DNA of 64,000 bases from Alphaproteobacteria bacterium. Lineage in GTDB: Bacteria; Pseudomonadota; Alphaproteobacteria; TMED109. A program made the position numbers and the translations under genes. This document shows, in pieces, positions 48,487-56,997 of this stretch. The stretch is from positions 72,796 to 136,795 of the forward strand of contig JAGWAT010000002.1 of the NCBI GenBank assembly GCA_021296265.1, written 5' to 3'. The notes below the pieces were generated by a model, which did not search any database, was not told where the DNA came from, and saw only the letters and a program-made list of their open reading frames with translations. How positions within the stretch are numbered: the stretch's first letter is position 1; each line of letters begins with the position of its first letter.

Positions 48487-49492
48487 GCGGCAGCAGCTCG
48501 CGCAGGGTTTCGAAATCGAGGCCGCGCGTCCGCTCCGGTGCCCGGCGCGCCGCCAGCCATGCCAGCGCCGTGTGCCAGCGGGCGCAGGCCTCGTCGGTCA
48601 TGGGGGGCAGCGACCGGGCAACGACCGCCATCTCGTCGAGCCGGCCATTGCAGTGGAGAACGACGTCGCATCCGGCTGCGAGGGCGGCGCAGGCCCGCTG
48701 CTCTACGGGACCGCTCAGTGCCCCCATGCACAGATCGTCGGAGATCAGCATGCCTTCGAACCCGATGCGCCGGCGCACGACCTCCTGGATCCCGGTTCGC
48801 GACACCGTGAGGGGGAGATCGGTATCGAAAGCCGCGTACACCACGTGGGCCGTCATTGCGACCGGCGAGTCCCGCAGTACTCGGAACGGCATGAAGTCGG
48901 TGGCGTCGAGAACCGCTGCCGGCGCCTCGACAACCGGCAGCCGATCATGGCTGTCGGCGGCGGCGCGGCCGTGCCCGGGGATGTGCTTGACCACCGGGAG
49001 GACTCCTGCGCGGCCGAGCCCGTCGACGGCCGCCTGACCCAGTGTCGCCACGACGTCGGGGTCACCGGCGAACGCCCGGTCGCCGATGACGGCATGACCC
49101 CCATCGACCACCAGGTCAAGGACCGGCGCACAGTTGACGTCGATGTCGACGCGCGCGAGGTCGCGGCCCAGCAGGACGTGCCCGATCCGTACCGCGTCGG
49201 CCGACCGCGCGAGGTCGTGCATCGCCAGCTCCCCGTACGCTCCGGCCGGGGGATAGGCCGGCACATGGGGTGGCCCCAGCCGCTGCACGCGGCCGCCTTC
49301 CTGGTCAATCAGGACCGGCGCGTCCGACCCGGCCGCTTCCCGGAGCGCGCCGACGAGCCCCGCGGTCTGCGCCGGCGTGTCGAGGTTTCGGGTGAACAGG
49401 ATGAAACCGAAGGGACGGGCCTCCGCGATAAAGGCCTGCTCTTCAGTCCGCAGCTCCGTTCCGGCAATGCCGAAAATGACCGGGAGCGTCAC
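48479..49492 (-). CDS. nagZ: Beta-N-acetylhexosaminidase (GH3)
   Basis: A 337-residue cytoplasmic GH3 enzyme. LIDQEGGRVQRL, the KHIPGHGRAAADSHDRLP loop with the acid/base His-Asp dyad, and the nucleophile Asp in LISDDLCMGAL are all intact. It removes GlcNAc from anhydro-muropeptides in cell-wall recycling. The start is GTG, overlapping the SPOR gene stop (GTGA). Confidence 0.95.
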   Translation of the reverse strand: MTLPVIFGIAGTELRTEEQAFIAEARPFGFILFTRNLDTPAQTAGLVGALREAAGSDAPVLIDQEGGRVQRLGPPHVPAYPPAGAYGELAMHDLARSADAVRIGHVLLGRDLARVDIDVNCAPVLDLVVDGGHAVIGDRAFAGDPDVVATLGQAAVDGLGRAGVLPVVKHIPGHGRAAADSHDRLPVVEAPAAVLDATDFMPFRVLRDSPVAMTAHVVYAAFDTDLPLTVSRTGIQEVVRRRIGFEGMLISDDLCMGALSGPVEQRACAALAAGCDVVLHCNGRLDEMAVVARSLPPMTDEACARWHTALAWLAARRAPERTRGLDFETLRELLPHA

Positions 49493-50154
49493 TGCCCCTT
49501 GGCAACGAAACAGGGAACGCCCCGTTTCTCCAGCTCATTGCAGATCTCGCCCGCGGCCTTCCGGGTCTCGAAGGGACCGGCCTGCAGGCGCTGCACCCGC
49601 TCCTGTTCCGACACCTTGAACTCCCTGACCCGAAAATCGAGGATGCCGAACACGTCGGGATGGGCAGCCAGCAGGCGCTGGGCCTCGACCACGGCGCGGT
49701 CACGCGACCGGATCGCCAAGAGCTGTATGGACGCCTTCCAGGCGCTACGCGGATGGCGCGGTTGCGGGAGCTCCGGCGGTTCCTCGGCGGGCGCCGGAGT
49801 GGCTGCCGTTTCGGCAGGCTCAGGGATTACTTCCGGCTCCGGCTCGATTTCCGGAACGGGCGGCTCGGCGCGCGGCCGCACCATCGGTTCCTCGACGCTC
49901 GGCAGCAATCGCTCCGGGCCGGTTTCGGGTTCCGTGGCGGCGCCCTCGAGCAGCGCGCTGCCATGGGTATCGGCTTGGTACCCGCCCGGGTCCTCCGGGC
50001 GCTGGCGGATCGGCTCCGGCAACGGTTCCACCACCGGAACGGCGTCGACGACCTGGTTGGGCGTCCCGAGGTAGCCCTCGAAGTACATCCAGGCCCCGAC
50101 GCCAAATCCACCGACGACCACAGCGGACGCCACCAGTCCGGTTACCCGGTTCAT
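49489..50154 (-). CDS. SPOR domain-containing membrane protein
   Basis: A 221-residue bitopic protein. A single N-terminal membrane helix (VASAVVVGGFGVGAWMYF) leads into a Pro/Glu-rich periplasmic linker (about residues 35-135). The C-terminal SPOR domain (WKASIQLLAIRSRDRAVVEAQRLL ... VQRLQAGPFETRKAAGEICNELEKRGVPCFV) binds denuded peptidoglycan at division sites. Overlaps with argS and nagZ indicate one transcript. Confidence 0.93.
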   Translation of the reverse strand: MNRVTGLVASAVVVGGFGVGAWMYFEGYLGTPNQVVDAVPVVEPLPEPIRQRPEDPGGYQADTHGSALLEGAATEPETGPERLLPSVEEPMVRPRAEPPVPEIEPEPEVIPEPAETAATPAPAEEPPELPQPRHPRSAWKASIQLLAIRSRDRAVVEAQRLLAAHPDVFGILDFRVREFKVSEQERVQRLQAGPFETRKAAGEICNELEKRGVPCFVAKGQ

Positions 50155-51935
50155 CGCATCTCCTCCGCCGGCGTCACCCCCAGGATGGACAGGCCGGCAC
50201 GCAGCACGGCCCGGACCGCGTCGGCCAGCAGCAGACGCGCGGCCGTGCGCGGACGGTCACCCGGAAGCAGTGTTCGCAACGACGGCTCGCCACGGGCGCC
50301 AGCGGTCCACAGCGCATGGTACCGGGCCGCCAGTTCGGAAAGCTGGAAGGCGATGCGATGCGGTTCGCGGGCCCGCGCTGCCGCTTCAACCTGTTCAGGC
50401 CAGAGCGCGACTTCGCGCATCAACGCCACTTCCCGCGGATCCGCGAGGATCGTCGGATCAGACTCTGCATGGACGTCAAGACCCTGCAGTTCCCCGTGTT
50501 CCTCGACCCGTCGGAACACCGAGCAAATCCGGGCGTGCGCATACTGGACGTAGTAGACCGGATTGTCCTTCGACTGACGCACGGCCTCCAGCAGATCGAA
50601 ATCCAGCGGCGCATCGGGCCGCCGCATAAGCATAAGGAATCGGAATACGTCGGGGCCGACCTCGCGCAGGACGGACTCGAGGGTGACGATGTTGCCGTCG
50701 CGTTTCGACATCCGCACCGGTTGCCCGGCTCGCGTCACCCGGACCAGCTGACAGAACTTGACGTCAAGACCCGCGGCGTCCTCGCTGAGCGCGGAGAGTC
50801 CGGCCCGCACGCGTTTCGCATAGCCGCCGTGATCGGCGCCCCAGACGTCGATCTGTTGGCGGAAGCCGCGCCGGTACTTGTCGAAATGGTAGGCAAGGTC
50901 GCCCGCGAAATACGTCCACTCGCCGTTGGCCCGGCGCAGTGGCCGGTCGGCGTCGTCGCCGAAACGGCTGGCGCGAAAGAGCAGCTGCGGACGGGGTTCC
51001 CAGGTTTCTTCCGCCGCGCCCTTTGGCCGTGGGGGCACGCCGGTGTAGACGAGGTCCCGCCGTTTCAGCACGGCGACAGCCTTGTCGACGCGACCGGCGT
51101 CCCGGAGGTCACGTTCCGACACGAAGACGTCGAAGCGAATGCCGAGTCGTTCCAGATCCCGGTCGATCAGCTTCATCATCTCGCGAATCCCGGCCTCCCG
51201 GAATCTCTCCAGCCACGCATCCTCCGCAGCGGCGACCGCTTCGCCACCGTCCGCCGCAAGCTCCCCTTCCGCCACCGGCGCAAGGTACTCGCCGGGATAC
51301 AGCCCCTCCCCCGGCGATGAGTCCTCGACACCGGCCGCCATGCGGTACCGGTGGTGGATGGAGCGGGCCAGCTGATCGATCTGGCCGCCGGCATCATTGA
51401 TGTAGTACTCGCGGGTCACGTCGAAGCCGGCGAATGCCAGGAGCGCAGCCATGGCGTCTCCCAGCACGGCCCCGCGCCCGTGGCCGACGTGCAGCGGACC
51501 GGTGGGGTTGGCTGATACGAATTCGACATTGACCGGGATTGCCCCGCCCATCGCGGAGCGCCCATAGTCGGCGCCGGCGGCCACCGCCTCCCGCAGAGCC
51601 GGGATCCAGGCCGAAGGTGCGATCCGGAGATTGACGAAACCGGGACCCGCGGGTTCCGCGGACATGATGCCGGCCACCCCTGGCAGCGCGTCGGCCAGGC
51701 GCCCGGCGAACGCGCGCGGATCCATCCCGACCCGCTTTGCCAAGACCAGGCTGGCATTGGTCGCGAGGTCCCCGTGCGCCGGGTCGCGCGGCGGACTCAG
51801 TGTCACGGCGCGCTGCAGCAGTTGCTCCCAGTCCCCGTCCGGGGCCGCCGACGTGCTGACGATCCGGCGCACGGCCTCCTCGATGTGGCGCCGAACGGCC
51901 GGAAGCGGCCCGTCTCCGGTCGCCGGCGCCGTCAC
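50151..51935 (-). CDS. argS: Arginyl-tRNA synthetase
   Basis: A 594-residue class I synthetase. The HIGH motif is GPLHVGHGRG, preceded by NVEFVSANPTGP; the KMSKS-equivalent is RMSKRDGN; the C-terminal anticodon domain ends RAVLRAGLSILGVTPAEEMR. It charges tRNA-Arg. No ATG suits the start. The GTG at 51935 gives MTAPATGDGPL and normal length. It overlaps by four bases the end of the shifted aldolase frame, which may be chance. Its stop overlaps the SPOR gene start. Confidence 0.95.
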   Translation of the reverse strand: MTAPATGDGPLPAVRRHIEEAVRRIVSTSAAPDGDWEQLLQRAVTLSPPRDPAHGDLATNASLVLAKRVGMDPRAFAGRLADALPGVAGIMSAEPAGPGFVNLRIAPSAWIPALREAVAAGADYGRSAMGGAIPVNVEFVSANPTGPLHVGHGRGAVLGDAMAALLAFAGFDVTREYYINDAGGQIDQLARSIHHRYRMAAGVEDSSPGEGLYPGEYLAPVAEGELAADGGEAVAAAEDAWLERFREAGIREMMKLIDRDLERLGIRFDVFVSERDLRDAGRVDKAVAVLKRRDLVYTGVPPRPKGAAEETWEPRPQLLFRASRFGDDADRPLRRANGEWTYFAGDLAYHFDKYRRGFRQQIDVWGADHGGYAKRVRAGLSALSEDAAGLDVKFCQLVRVTRAGQPVRMSKRDGNIVTLESVLREVGPDVFRFLMLMRRPDAPLDFDLLEAVRQSKDNPVYYVQYAHARICSVFRRVEEHGELQGLDVHAESDPTILADPREVALMREVALWPEQVEAAARAREPHRIAFQLSELAARYHALWTAGARGEPSLRTLLPGDRPRTAARLLLADAVRAVLRAGLSILGVTPAEEMR

Positions 51936-51996
51936 GTCCCGCTCAAGATCTTGCCGGGACAACGCCTGGACCTCGTCTCCCGGCGAGGCCGCGCGT

Positions 51997-52747
51997 TCAG
52001 TCGGCGAGGCCCTGCCGGATGGTGGCGATCTGTTCCTGCGCGGCCATTCGCGATCGAGACGAACTGGAACCCTTCCCGGATTTTCTGCAGCGCGTACTCC
52101 GGGCCCAGGCAGTGCAGCCCGGCCGGCACGCCGGCGCGCCGGGCCGCCGCCAGGACAGTCGCCATGGCCTCGGTGACGACCGGATTGTCGGTATCCATCT
52201 GCGGTCTTTCGCCGAGCGACAGCGCGAGGTCCGACGGCCCCACGTAGATCCCGTCCAGGCCCGGCGTCGCGACGATCGCATCCACGTTGGCGACCGCCTC
52301 CGCGGTTTCCACCATCGCAATCGCCAAGATGGTCTCGTTCGCCTTGTCCAGATAGTCGGGGCCACCGTAGATCGCAGCCCGGATCGGGCCGAAGCTGCGG
52401 ACCCCGTCGGGGGCGTACTTGCAGTAGGAAACCAGCTGCGCGCACTGCTCGGGCGTATTGACCATCGGGCAGATGATCCCGTAGCTGCCAGCGTCCAGGA
52501 GCCTGCCGATGATGCCGGGTTCCAGCGTTGGAACGCGGGTAAGCGGTGTCACCGGGGTGGTCGACAGCGCCTGCAGCATCTGGACGGTGTCGGAGAAGTC
52601 GCTCAGCCCGTGCTGGAGGTCGATGGTCACGGAATCCCAGCCGCACCCCCCCATGACCTCGGCTGCGAAACTGTTCGGAATGGCCAGCCAGCCGTTCACA
52701 ACTGCGCCCCCCTCTTGCCAGATCTTCTGAACGGTGTTCACGCGCAT
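51997..52747 (-). pseudogene. HpcH/HpaI family aldolase, frameshifted near the C-terminus
   Basis: The first ~233 codons encode a convincing class II aldolase: DSVTIDLQHGLSDFSD, GIICPMVNTPEQCAQLVSYCKYAP, AMVETAEAVANVDAI (metal Glu) and LDGIYVGPSDLALSLG (metal Asp). After GFQFVSIA the reading frame shifts. The expected end, MAAQEQIATIRQGLAD, is found in another frame from 52047 to the stop at 51997. The open frame instead runs to 51932 with an Arg/Pro-rich tail. A small out-of-frame deletion near 52047-52052 explains this. The catalytic core is complete, so residual activity is possible; a sequencing error cannot be excluded. Confidence 0.75.
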
Positions 52748-52752
52748 GGTTC

Positions 52753-53733
52753 CTACTCCAGTACTTCGGGATTGACGATATGCGCAGGCTTGATCCGGCC
52801 ATCGAACGCATCCAGTACGTTCTGGCAGGTGACCTCGGCCATAGCCCGCATGGATTCGCTCGTGATCCCGGCCACGTGCGGCGAGAACAGCACGTCGTCT
52901 AGATCCAGCAGCGGATGATCATCCGGCGGCGGCTCCGCGTCGAAGACATCGAGCCCCGCGGCCCGGATGCCGCCGGAACGAAGCGCGTCGACCAGTGCCG
53001 CCTCCTCGATGATCCCGCCCCGCGCAGTGTTGACGAGAATCGCGGACGACTTCATCCGGGCAAGCGCCGACGCGTCGATCAGGCCTTCGGTCTCGGCATT
53101 GCGGGGACAGTGGACGGTGACGAAATCCGCCACCGGCAGGGCCTCCTCGAGGCGCGCGACGCGGCGGGCGCCCGCCTGCTCCACGACGGCACTCTCGACG
53201 TAGGGGTCAAAAACATCGACCGCCATCCCGAGTCCCTTGCAGATCGCCGTCGTGCGCGTCCCGATTCGGCCGAACCCGATGACGAGCAGTCGTTTGCCGA
53301 ATAGTTCGACACTTTCCCGGTCGGTCCCAAAACGCTCCTGGAACCGGCGACCCTGGACGGTGCCATGGAAATAGAGAGAGCGTTTGGCAAGCGCCATCAT
53401 CAGGAAGACCGCGTGCTCGGCGACCGACCTCGAATTGGATTCTCCTGCGATCAGCAGCGGGATCCCCCGCTCGGTCAGGGCCTCCACGTCCACCGAATCG
53501 AACCCGACCCCGAAGCGTGACACCACCTCTAGGTTTGGTGCCGCCGCGATGAATTCGCGGTCGCAGACCGTCGTGCGCAACGTCACTGCAGCCACGTCGC
53601 CCAGCCGCTCGAGAAGCGTACCGACCTCGTCGTTGGAGCACTCCTCGACCAGGACATCGTCGCGAGCCTCCAGAAGGGCGCGTCCCTCGGCGGGCATGCC
53701 CTGCACCAACATTACCTTGCGCTGATTCGCCAT
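52753..53733 (-). CDS. D-2-hydroxyacid dehydrogenase
   Basis: A 326-residue NAD-dependent dehydrogenase of the D-isomer-specific family. GFGRIGTRTTAI binds NAD; the catalytic Arg lies in NTARGG, the Glu in DVFDAEPPP and the His in FSPHVAGITSES. Relatives include phosphoglycerate dehydrogenase, glyoxylate reductase and the (S)-sulfolactate dehydrogenase SlcC. The substrate is not readable from sequence. It is five bases upstream of the aldolase gene and probably cotranscribed with it and the RraA-like gene. Confidence 0.92.
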   Translation of the reverse strand: MANQRKVMLVQGMPAEGRALLEARDDVLVEECSNDEVGTLLERLGDVAAVTLRTTVCDREFIAAAPNLEVVSRFGVGFDSVDVEALTERGIPLLIAGESNSRSVAEHAVFLMMALAKRSLYFHGTVQGRRFQERFGTDRESVELFGKRLLVIGFGRIGTRTTAICKGLGMAVDVFDPYVESAVVEQAGARRVARLEEALPVADFVTVHCPRNAETEGLIDASALARMKSSAILVNTARGGIIEEAALVDALRSGGIRAAGLDVFDAEPPPDDHPLLDLDDVLFSPHVAGITSESMRAMAEVTCQNVLDAFDGRIKPAHIVNPEVLE

Positions 53734-53744
53734 GTTCGCGTCCC

Positions 53745-54428
53745 CTAGAGCTCTTCGACGCCGCGCTCAAGGTAGCGCGAGCGGTCCCACAGGGTGGCGA
53801 CTTCACGACGCGCAATCTGCCCGTCAAGTGCATCTTCCTTGGCCTGTACCTCGGCCAAGGCGGCGATCACCCGATCGGCTTGGTGGAGCGGCACCACGAC
53901 CACGCCGTCTTCGTCAGCCACCACGATGTCCCCCGGCTGGACGGTCACGTCCCCGACGCTAACCGGGCCGTTCAATTCTCCCGGGCCGTTCGGGTACATG
54001 CCGTTGGGACGGAGGCCACACGAAAACGTGGGAGGCCCCTTGGCCCGGATGCCGGCCGCATCTCGCACCAAGCCGTCGGTAACGATCCCGGCGACGCCCT
54101 TCTGCCTTGCCACCGCAGCGTAGTGGTCACCGATCACCGCTCCATTCCGGGCGCGCCCGGTTGCCAGCACCAGCACGTCGCCGGGCCCCACGTAGTCGAG
54201 CGCCGCCAAAGCCGCCAGATTGTCGCCCGGTGCACCGGAAGCGGTTACCGCGGTTCCGGCGAAACGTGTGGTGGGATCGAGCGGTCGGATCGCTGGATCC
54301 ATGCAATTCCAACCCTGCTGGGCGTCGGCAATGAAGCTGGTCGGCGCGTCCGCCACCGACGCCACCTGCTCCGGCGTTGCTCGGCCAACCGGCGTGTAGA
54401 TCCGAAGGGCGAGCGGGTCGCCGATCAT
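53745..54428 (-). CDS. RraA-like protein / HMG-CHA aldolase family
   Basis: A 227-residue RraA-fold protein. The family core is present: GPGDVLVLATGRARNGAVIGDHYAAVARQKGVAGIVTDGLVRD with its D/R metal and substrate residues, then NGPVSVGDVTVQPGDIVVADEDGVVVVP. Members include the RNase E inhibitor RraA, HMG/CHA aldolase and oxaloacetate decarboxylase. The context with a hydroxyacid dehydrogenase and an aldolase favours a catabolic lyase. The start is uncertain: ATG at 54428 or 54479, neither with a strong ribosome site. Confidence 0.87.
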   Translation of the reverse strand: MIGDPLALRIYTPVGRATPEQVASVADAPTSFIADAQQGWNCMDPAIRPLDPTTRFAGTAVTASGAPGDNLAALAALDYVGPGDVLVLATGRARNGAVIGDHYAAVARQKGVAGIVTDGLVRDAAGIRAKGPPTFSCGLRPNGMYPNGPGELNGPVSVGDVTVQPGDIVVADEDGVVVVPLHQADRVIAALAEVQAKEDALDGQIARREVATLWDRSRYLERGVEEL

Positions 54429-54730
54429 GAAGACATATTGGGGAACACCGTCACGGGCCTCTGGCGACCGCCACACCATAGCGCAGCAGAGTTCGACACC
54501 CAATGACGGGCGCTGCAGGCCGGTCGCGCCCGGAGGATGAGAATACCGCGGCTGTGCCCAGTGAACACTGCGCAGGGATTCCGTCCGGGGACCCTGCATC
54601 TGCGCGACGCGGCAGTGAAGCGGCGGCGGCCTGCATCCTCCGTCGCGAGACGTCGATCTCGGATCGGCCACCACGCACGGGGGCCGGACGGGGCCCCAAG
54701 GGAGCCAGCAAAGCTGTCGGAACTTCGTTG
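54429..54730. other. Intergenic region between the RraA-like gene and tRNA-Glu
   Basis: About 300 bases. The first 50 may belong to the RraA-like gene if the upstream ATG at 54479 is used. The rest should hold its promoter and the tRNA 3' trailer. I see no further gene. Confidence 0.35.
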
Positions 54731-54806
54731 TGGTGCCCCCTACGGGACTCGAACCCGTGTTTCCGCCGTGAAAGGGCGGCGTCCTAGACCACTAGACGAA
54801 GGGGAC
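54731..54806 (-). tRNA. tRNA-Glu (TTC anticodon)
   Basis: A 76-base tRNA with encoded CCA (54731-54733). The acceptor stem is GTCCCCT paired with AGGGGGC. The anticodon arm is CCGCC-CTTTCAC-GGCGG with anticodon TTC. The T-arm is ACGGG-TTCGAGT-CCCGT. All stems pair, with one T-G in the acceptor. It decodes GAA and GAG. Confidence 0.96.
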
Positions 54807-55153
54807 CCAAAGCCAGAGTACACGGATGGCGGCGGAGGTCGGAGCCGTCCCCGCACGCGCGCCGCCGACAGTGAAACATGTGCGACCGGATAAAATCCTA
54901 TTCCGGTTCGCGCCGCAAGTCATTGCCCCCATGCTCGCCGGCCCGTCGCATCGCAAGCAGGCGTGTCCCACAGTTCGGTGCCGAACGCCTTCTCCGGTCT
55001 GCGCCGGGCAAGGATCGGCCGGCGGCCGGCCTGATGAGCGGCATCTGCACCTGGCTTCCCTGGCTCGGGCCCTGGCTGGCCCCGCGCCGCTCGCTCCCCC
55101 ATAGTGCGGGCTCGCGAAGCACGCCCGAGCTTCAACCCGCGAGGACCGATCGC
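54807..55153. other. Divergent region between tRNA-Glu and pdxA
   Basis: About 350 bases that should contain the tRNA promoter (minus) and the pdxA promoter (plus). ORFs crossing it have no recognisable content. No strong hexamer pair is evident. Confidence 0.35.
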
Positions 55154-56137
55154 ATGCCTGACGTCCCGGAGCGTTTTCGCTCCTGCCGCTTCGGCATCAC
55201 GCTCGGGGATCCAGGCGGCATCGGACCGGAAATCGTCGTCAAGGCCCTGGAGGCTCTGCCCGAAGCCAAGCGGCAGCAAGTCGCCGTCATCGGCGCCATC
55301 GACGCCCTCCGACGGGCACAGAACACGTTCGGGCGAGGCCCGGATTCGCTCCTGGGGTGCGTGCTCGAGGATACGGGTGCACCGGCCCGACCTGGCCCGG
55401 TCGGCGTCGCGTCGGCCACCGGCGGGGCCGCGAGCCACGCGGCGGTGGTGCGGGCGGTCGAACTCGCCCGCGCCGGCGCCATCGACGTCATCGTGACCGC
55501 CCCGATTTCCAAGGAAGCGCTGCACCTCGCCGGTCATCCCTACGACGGACACACCGGACTGCTCGCGCACCTGTGCGGCGTCGACAATCCCTTCATGCTG
55601 CTCGCCGCCCCGGAGTTCGCAGTCATTCACGTCTCGGCGCACGTGCCGCTTCGCACGGCAATCGAGCGGGTGCGCACGGCGCGGGTCCTGGATGCCATTC
55701 ACACCGGCACCCGACACCTGCGGCATCTGGGGCTTCGACAGCCGCGGGTCCGGGTCGCCGGACTCAATCCCCATGCCGGCGAGGGCGGCATTCTCGGATC
55801 AGAAGACGCAGCGGAAATCGCGCCCGCCGTGGAGTCCGCCCGCGCGGCGGGTCTTGACGTAACCGGCCCGCATCCGCCGGACACGGTCTTCAGGCTGGCA
55901 GCCGCGGGCGAAGCCGACCTGGTCGTCGCCCAGTACCACGACCAGGGGCACATCCCGGTCAAGCTGAACGCATTTGACAGGGCGGTGAACGTCACCCTGG
56001 GATTGCCGATCCTCCGCGTCTCGGTCGACCACGGGACCGCCTTCGACATTGCCTGGCAGGGGGTGGCCAGGCCCGACAACCTGCACGCGGCGCTGGGCTA
56101 CGCCGAACGACTGGCGGGGGTGCCGGCGCCGGCCTGA
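55154..56137 (+). CDS. pdxA: 4-hydroxythreonine-4-phosphate dehydrogenase PdxA
   Basis: A 327-residue PdxA. ITLGDPGGIGPEIVVKAL opens the protein. Metal histidines lie in GHPYDGHTGLLAHL, VSAHVPLRTA and QYHDQGHIPVKL, and GLNPHAGEGGILGSEDAAEI is diagnostic. It acts in the DXP-dependent pyridoxal phosphate pathway. The related PdxA2 (4-phospho-threonate dehydrogenase) is hard to exclude given the catabolic neighbours. The ATG has GAGGA eight bases upstream; in-frame upstream codons look non-coding. Confidence 0.92.
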   Translation: MPDVPERFRSCRFGITLGDPGGIGPEIVVKALEALPEAKRQQVAVIGAIDALRRAQNTFGRGPDSLLGCVLEDTGAPARPGPVGVASATGGAASHAAVVRAVELARAGAIDVIVTAPISKEALHLAGHPYDGHTGLLAHLCGVDNPFMLLAAPEFAVIHVSAHVPLRTAIERVRTARVLDAIHTGTRHLRHLGLRQPRVRVAGLNPHAGEGGILGSEDAAEIAPAVESARAAGLDVTGPHPPDTVFRLAAAGEADLVVAQYHDQGHIPVKLNAFDRAVNVTLGLPILRVSVDHGTAFDIAWQGVARPDNLHAALGYAERLAGVPAPA

Positions 56138-56156
56138 GCCCGCCTGGGCGCCGTAA

Positions 56157-56927
56157 TCAGTGCGCCGTCCAGCCGCCGTCAACCCTGAGGCTGGTGCCGG
56201 TCACGATGCCCGATGCCGGCGAAGCCAGGTAGAGGACGGCGGCCGCAACGTCATCCACGCTCCCGAACCGGTCCATCTTGATCATGCTGCGGACGAATTC
56301 GGCGAAGGCAGGATCCTCGAGATACGGGCGCGTCATCGGCGTCTCGATGAACGTCGGCGCCACCGCGTTGACGCGAATCCCCTGCGGTCCGAGTTCCACG
56401 GCCATCGCCTTGCTCAGGCCTTCGATTGCGTGCTTGGTCATGCAATACACGGATCGCTCGACGGCGCCGACGTGCCCCATCTGGGAACTCATGTGGATGA
56501 TCGACCCGGACTTTCGGCGGAGCATGACGCGTGCAGCACTTCGGGCGACCCGAAAGGCGGACCGCACGTTGAGGTCCAGGAGCTGGTCGAGGGCCGCGTC
56601 GGTGACCTCCGGGAACGGTTGCGGCCGGTTGGTGCCGGCGTTGTTGACCAGCACGTCGAGGCGGTCCAGTTGCTCGATGCGGCCCAGCAGCGCCTCCCTC
56701 GTCACATCCTCGACCCAAGTCTCGACCGGCCGGCGGGCCTCGGCGGCCAAGCTGTGCAGGTCGGCTTCGGTCCGGGCCACCGCCACGACGGCAGCGCCTG
56801 CCTCCGCGAGGGCCAAGGCGCAGGCCCGGCCCAGGCCGCGGCCGGCCCCCGTGACCAGGGCAACCTGACCTTCGATGCCCCGTGCCCAGACCGGCAGTTC
56901 CCGTTGTGTTCCGTCCGTCTCGCTCAT
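56157..56927 (-). CDS. Short-chain dehydrogenase/reductase
   Basis: A 256-residue classical SDR: VTGAGRGLGRA, NNAGTNRP, the Ser in HMSSQMG, Tyr-x3-Lys in VYCMTKHAIEGLSKAMAVEL, and a C-terminal SLRVDGGWTAH. It starts 70 bases from the divergent HpsN-like gene, so the two probably share a control region. In known dihydroxypropanesulfonate pathways an SDR works beside HpsN, which makes this pairing suggestive. Confidence 0.92.
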   Translation of the reverse strand: MSETDGTQRELPVWARGIEGQVALVTGAGRGLGRACALALAEAGAAVVAVARTEADLHSLAAEARRPVETWVEDVTREALLGRIEQLDRLDVLVNNAGTNRPQPFPEVTDAALDQLLDLNVRSAFRVARSAARVMLRRKSGSIIHMSSQMGHVGAVERSVYCMTKHAIEGLSKAMAVELGPQGIRVNAVAPTFIETPMTRPYLEDPAFAEFVRSMIKMDRFGSVDDVAAAVLYLASPASGIVTGTSLRVDGGWTAH

Positions 56928-56997
56928 CCTGCCCCCCGATTCCGGTGTGTAGCAGCGTGCTACGATCGCCGGCCGATTCAACCCCCGGACACGCACC

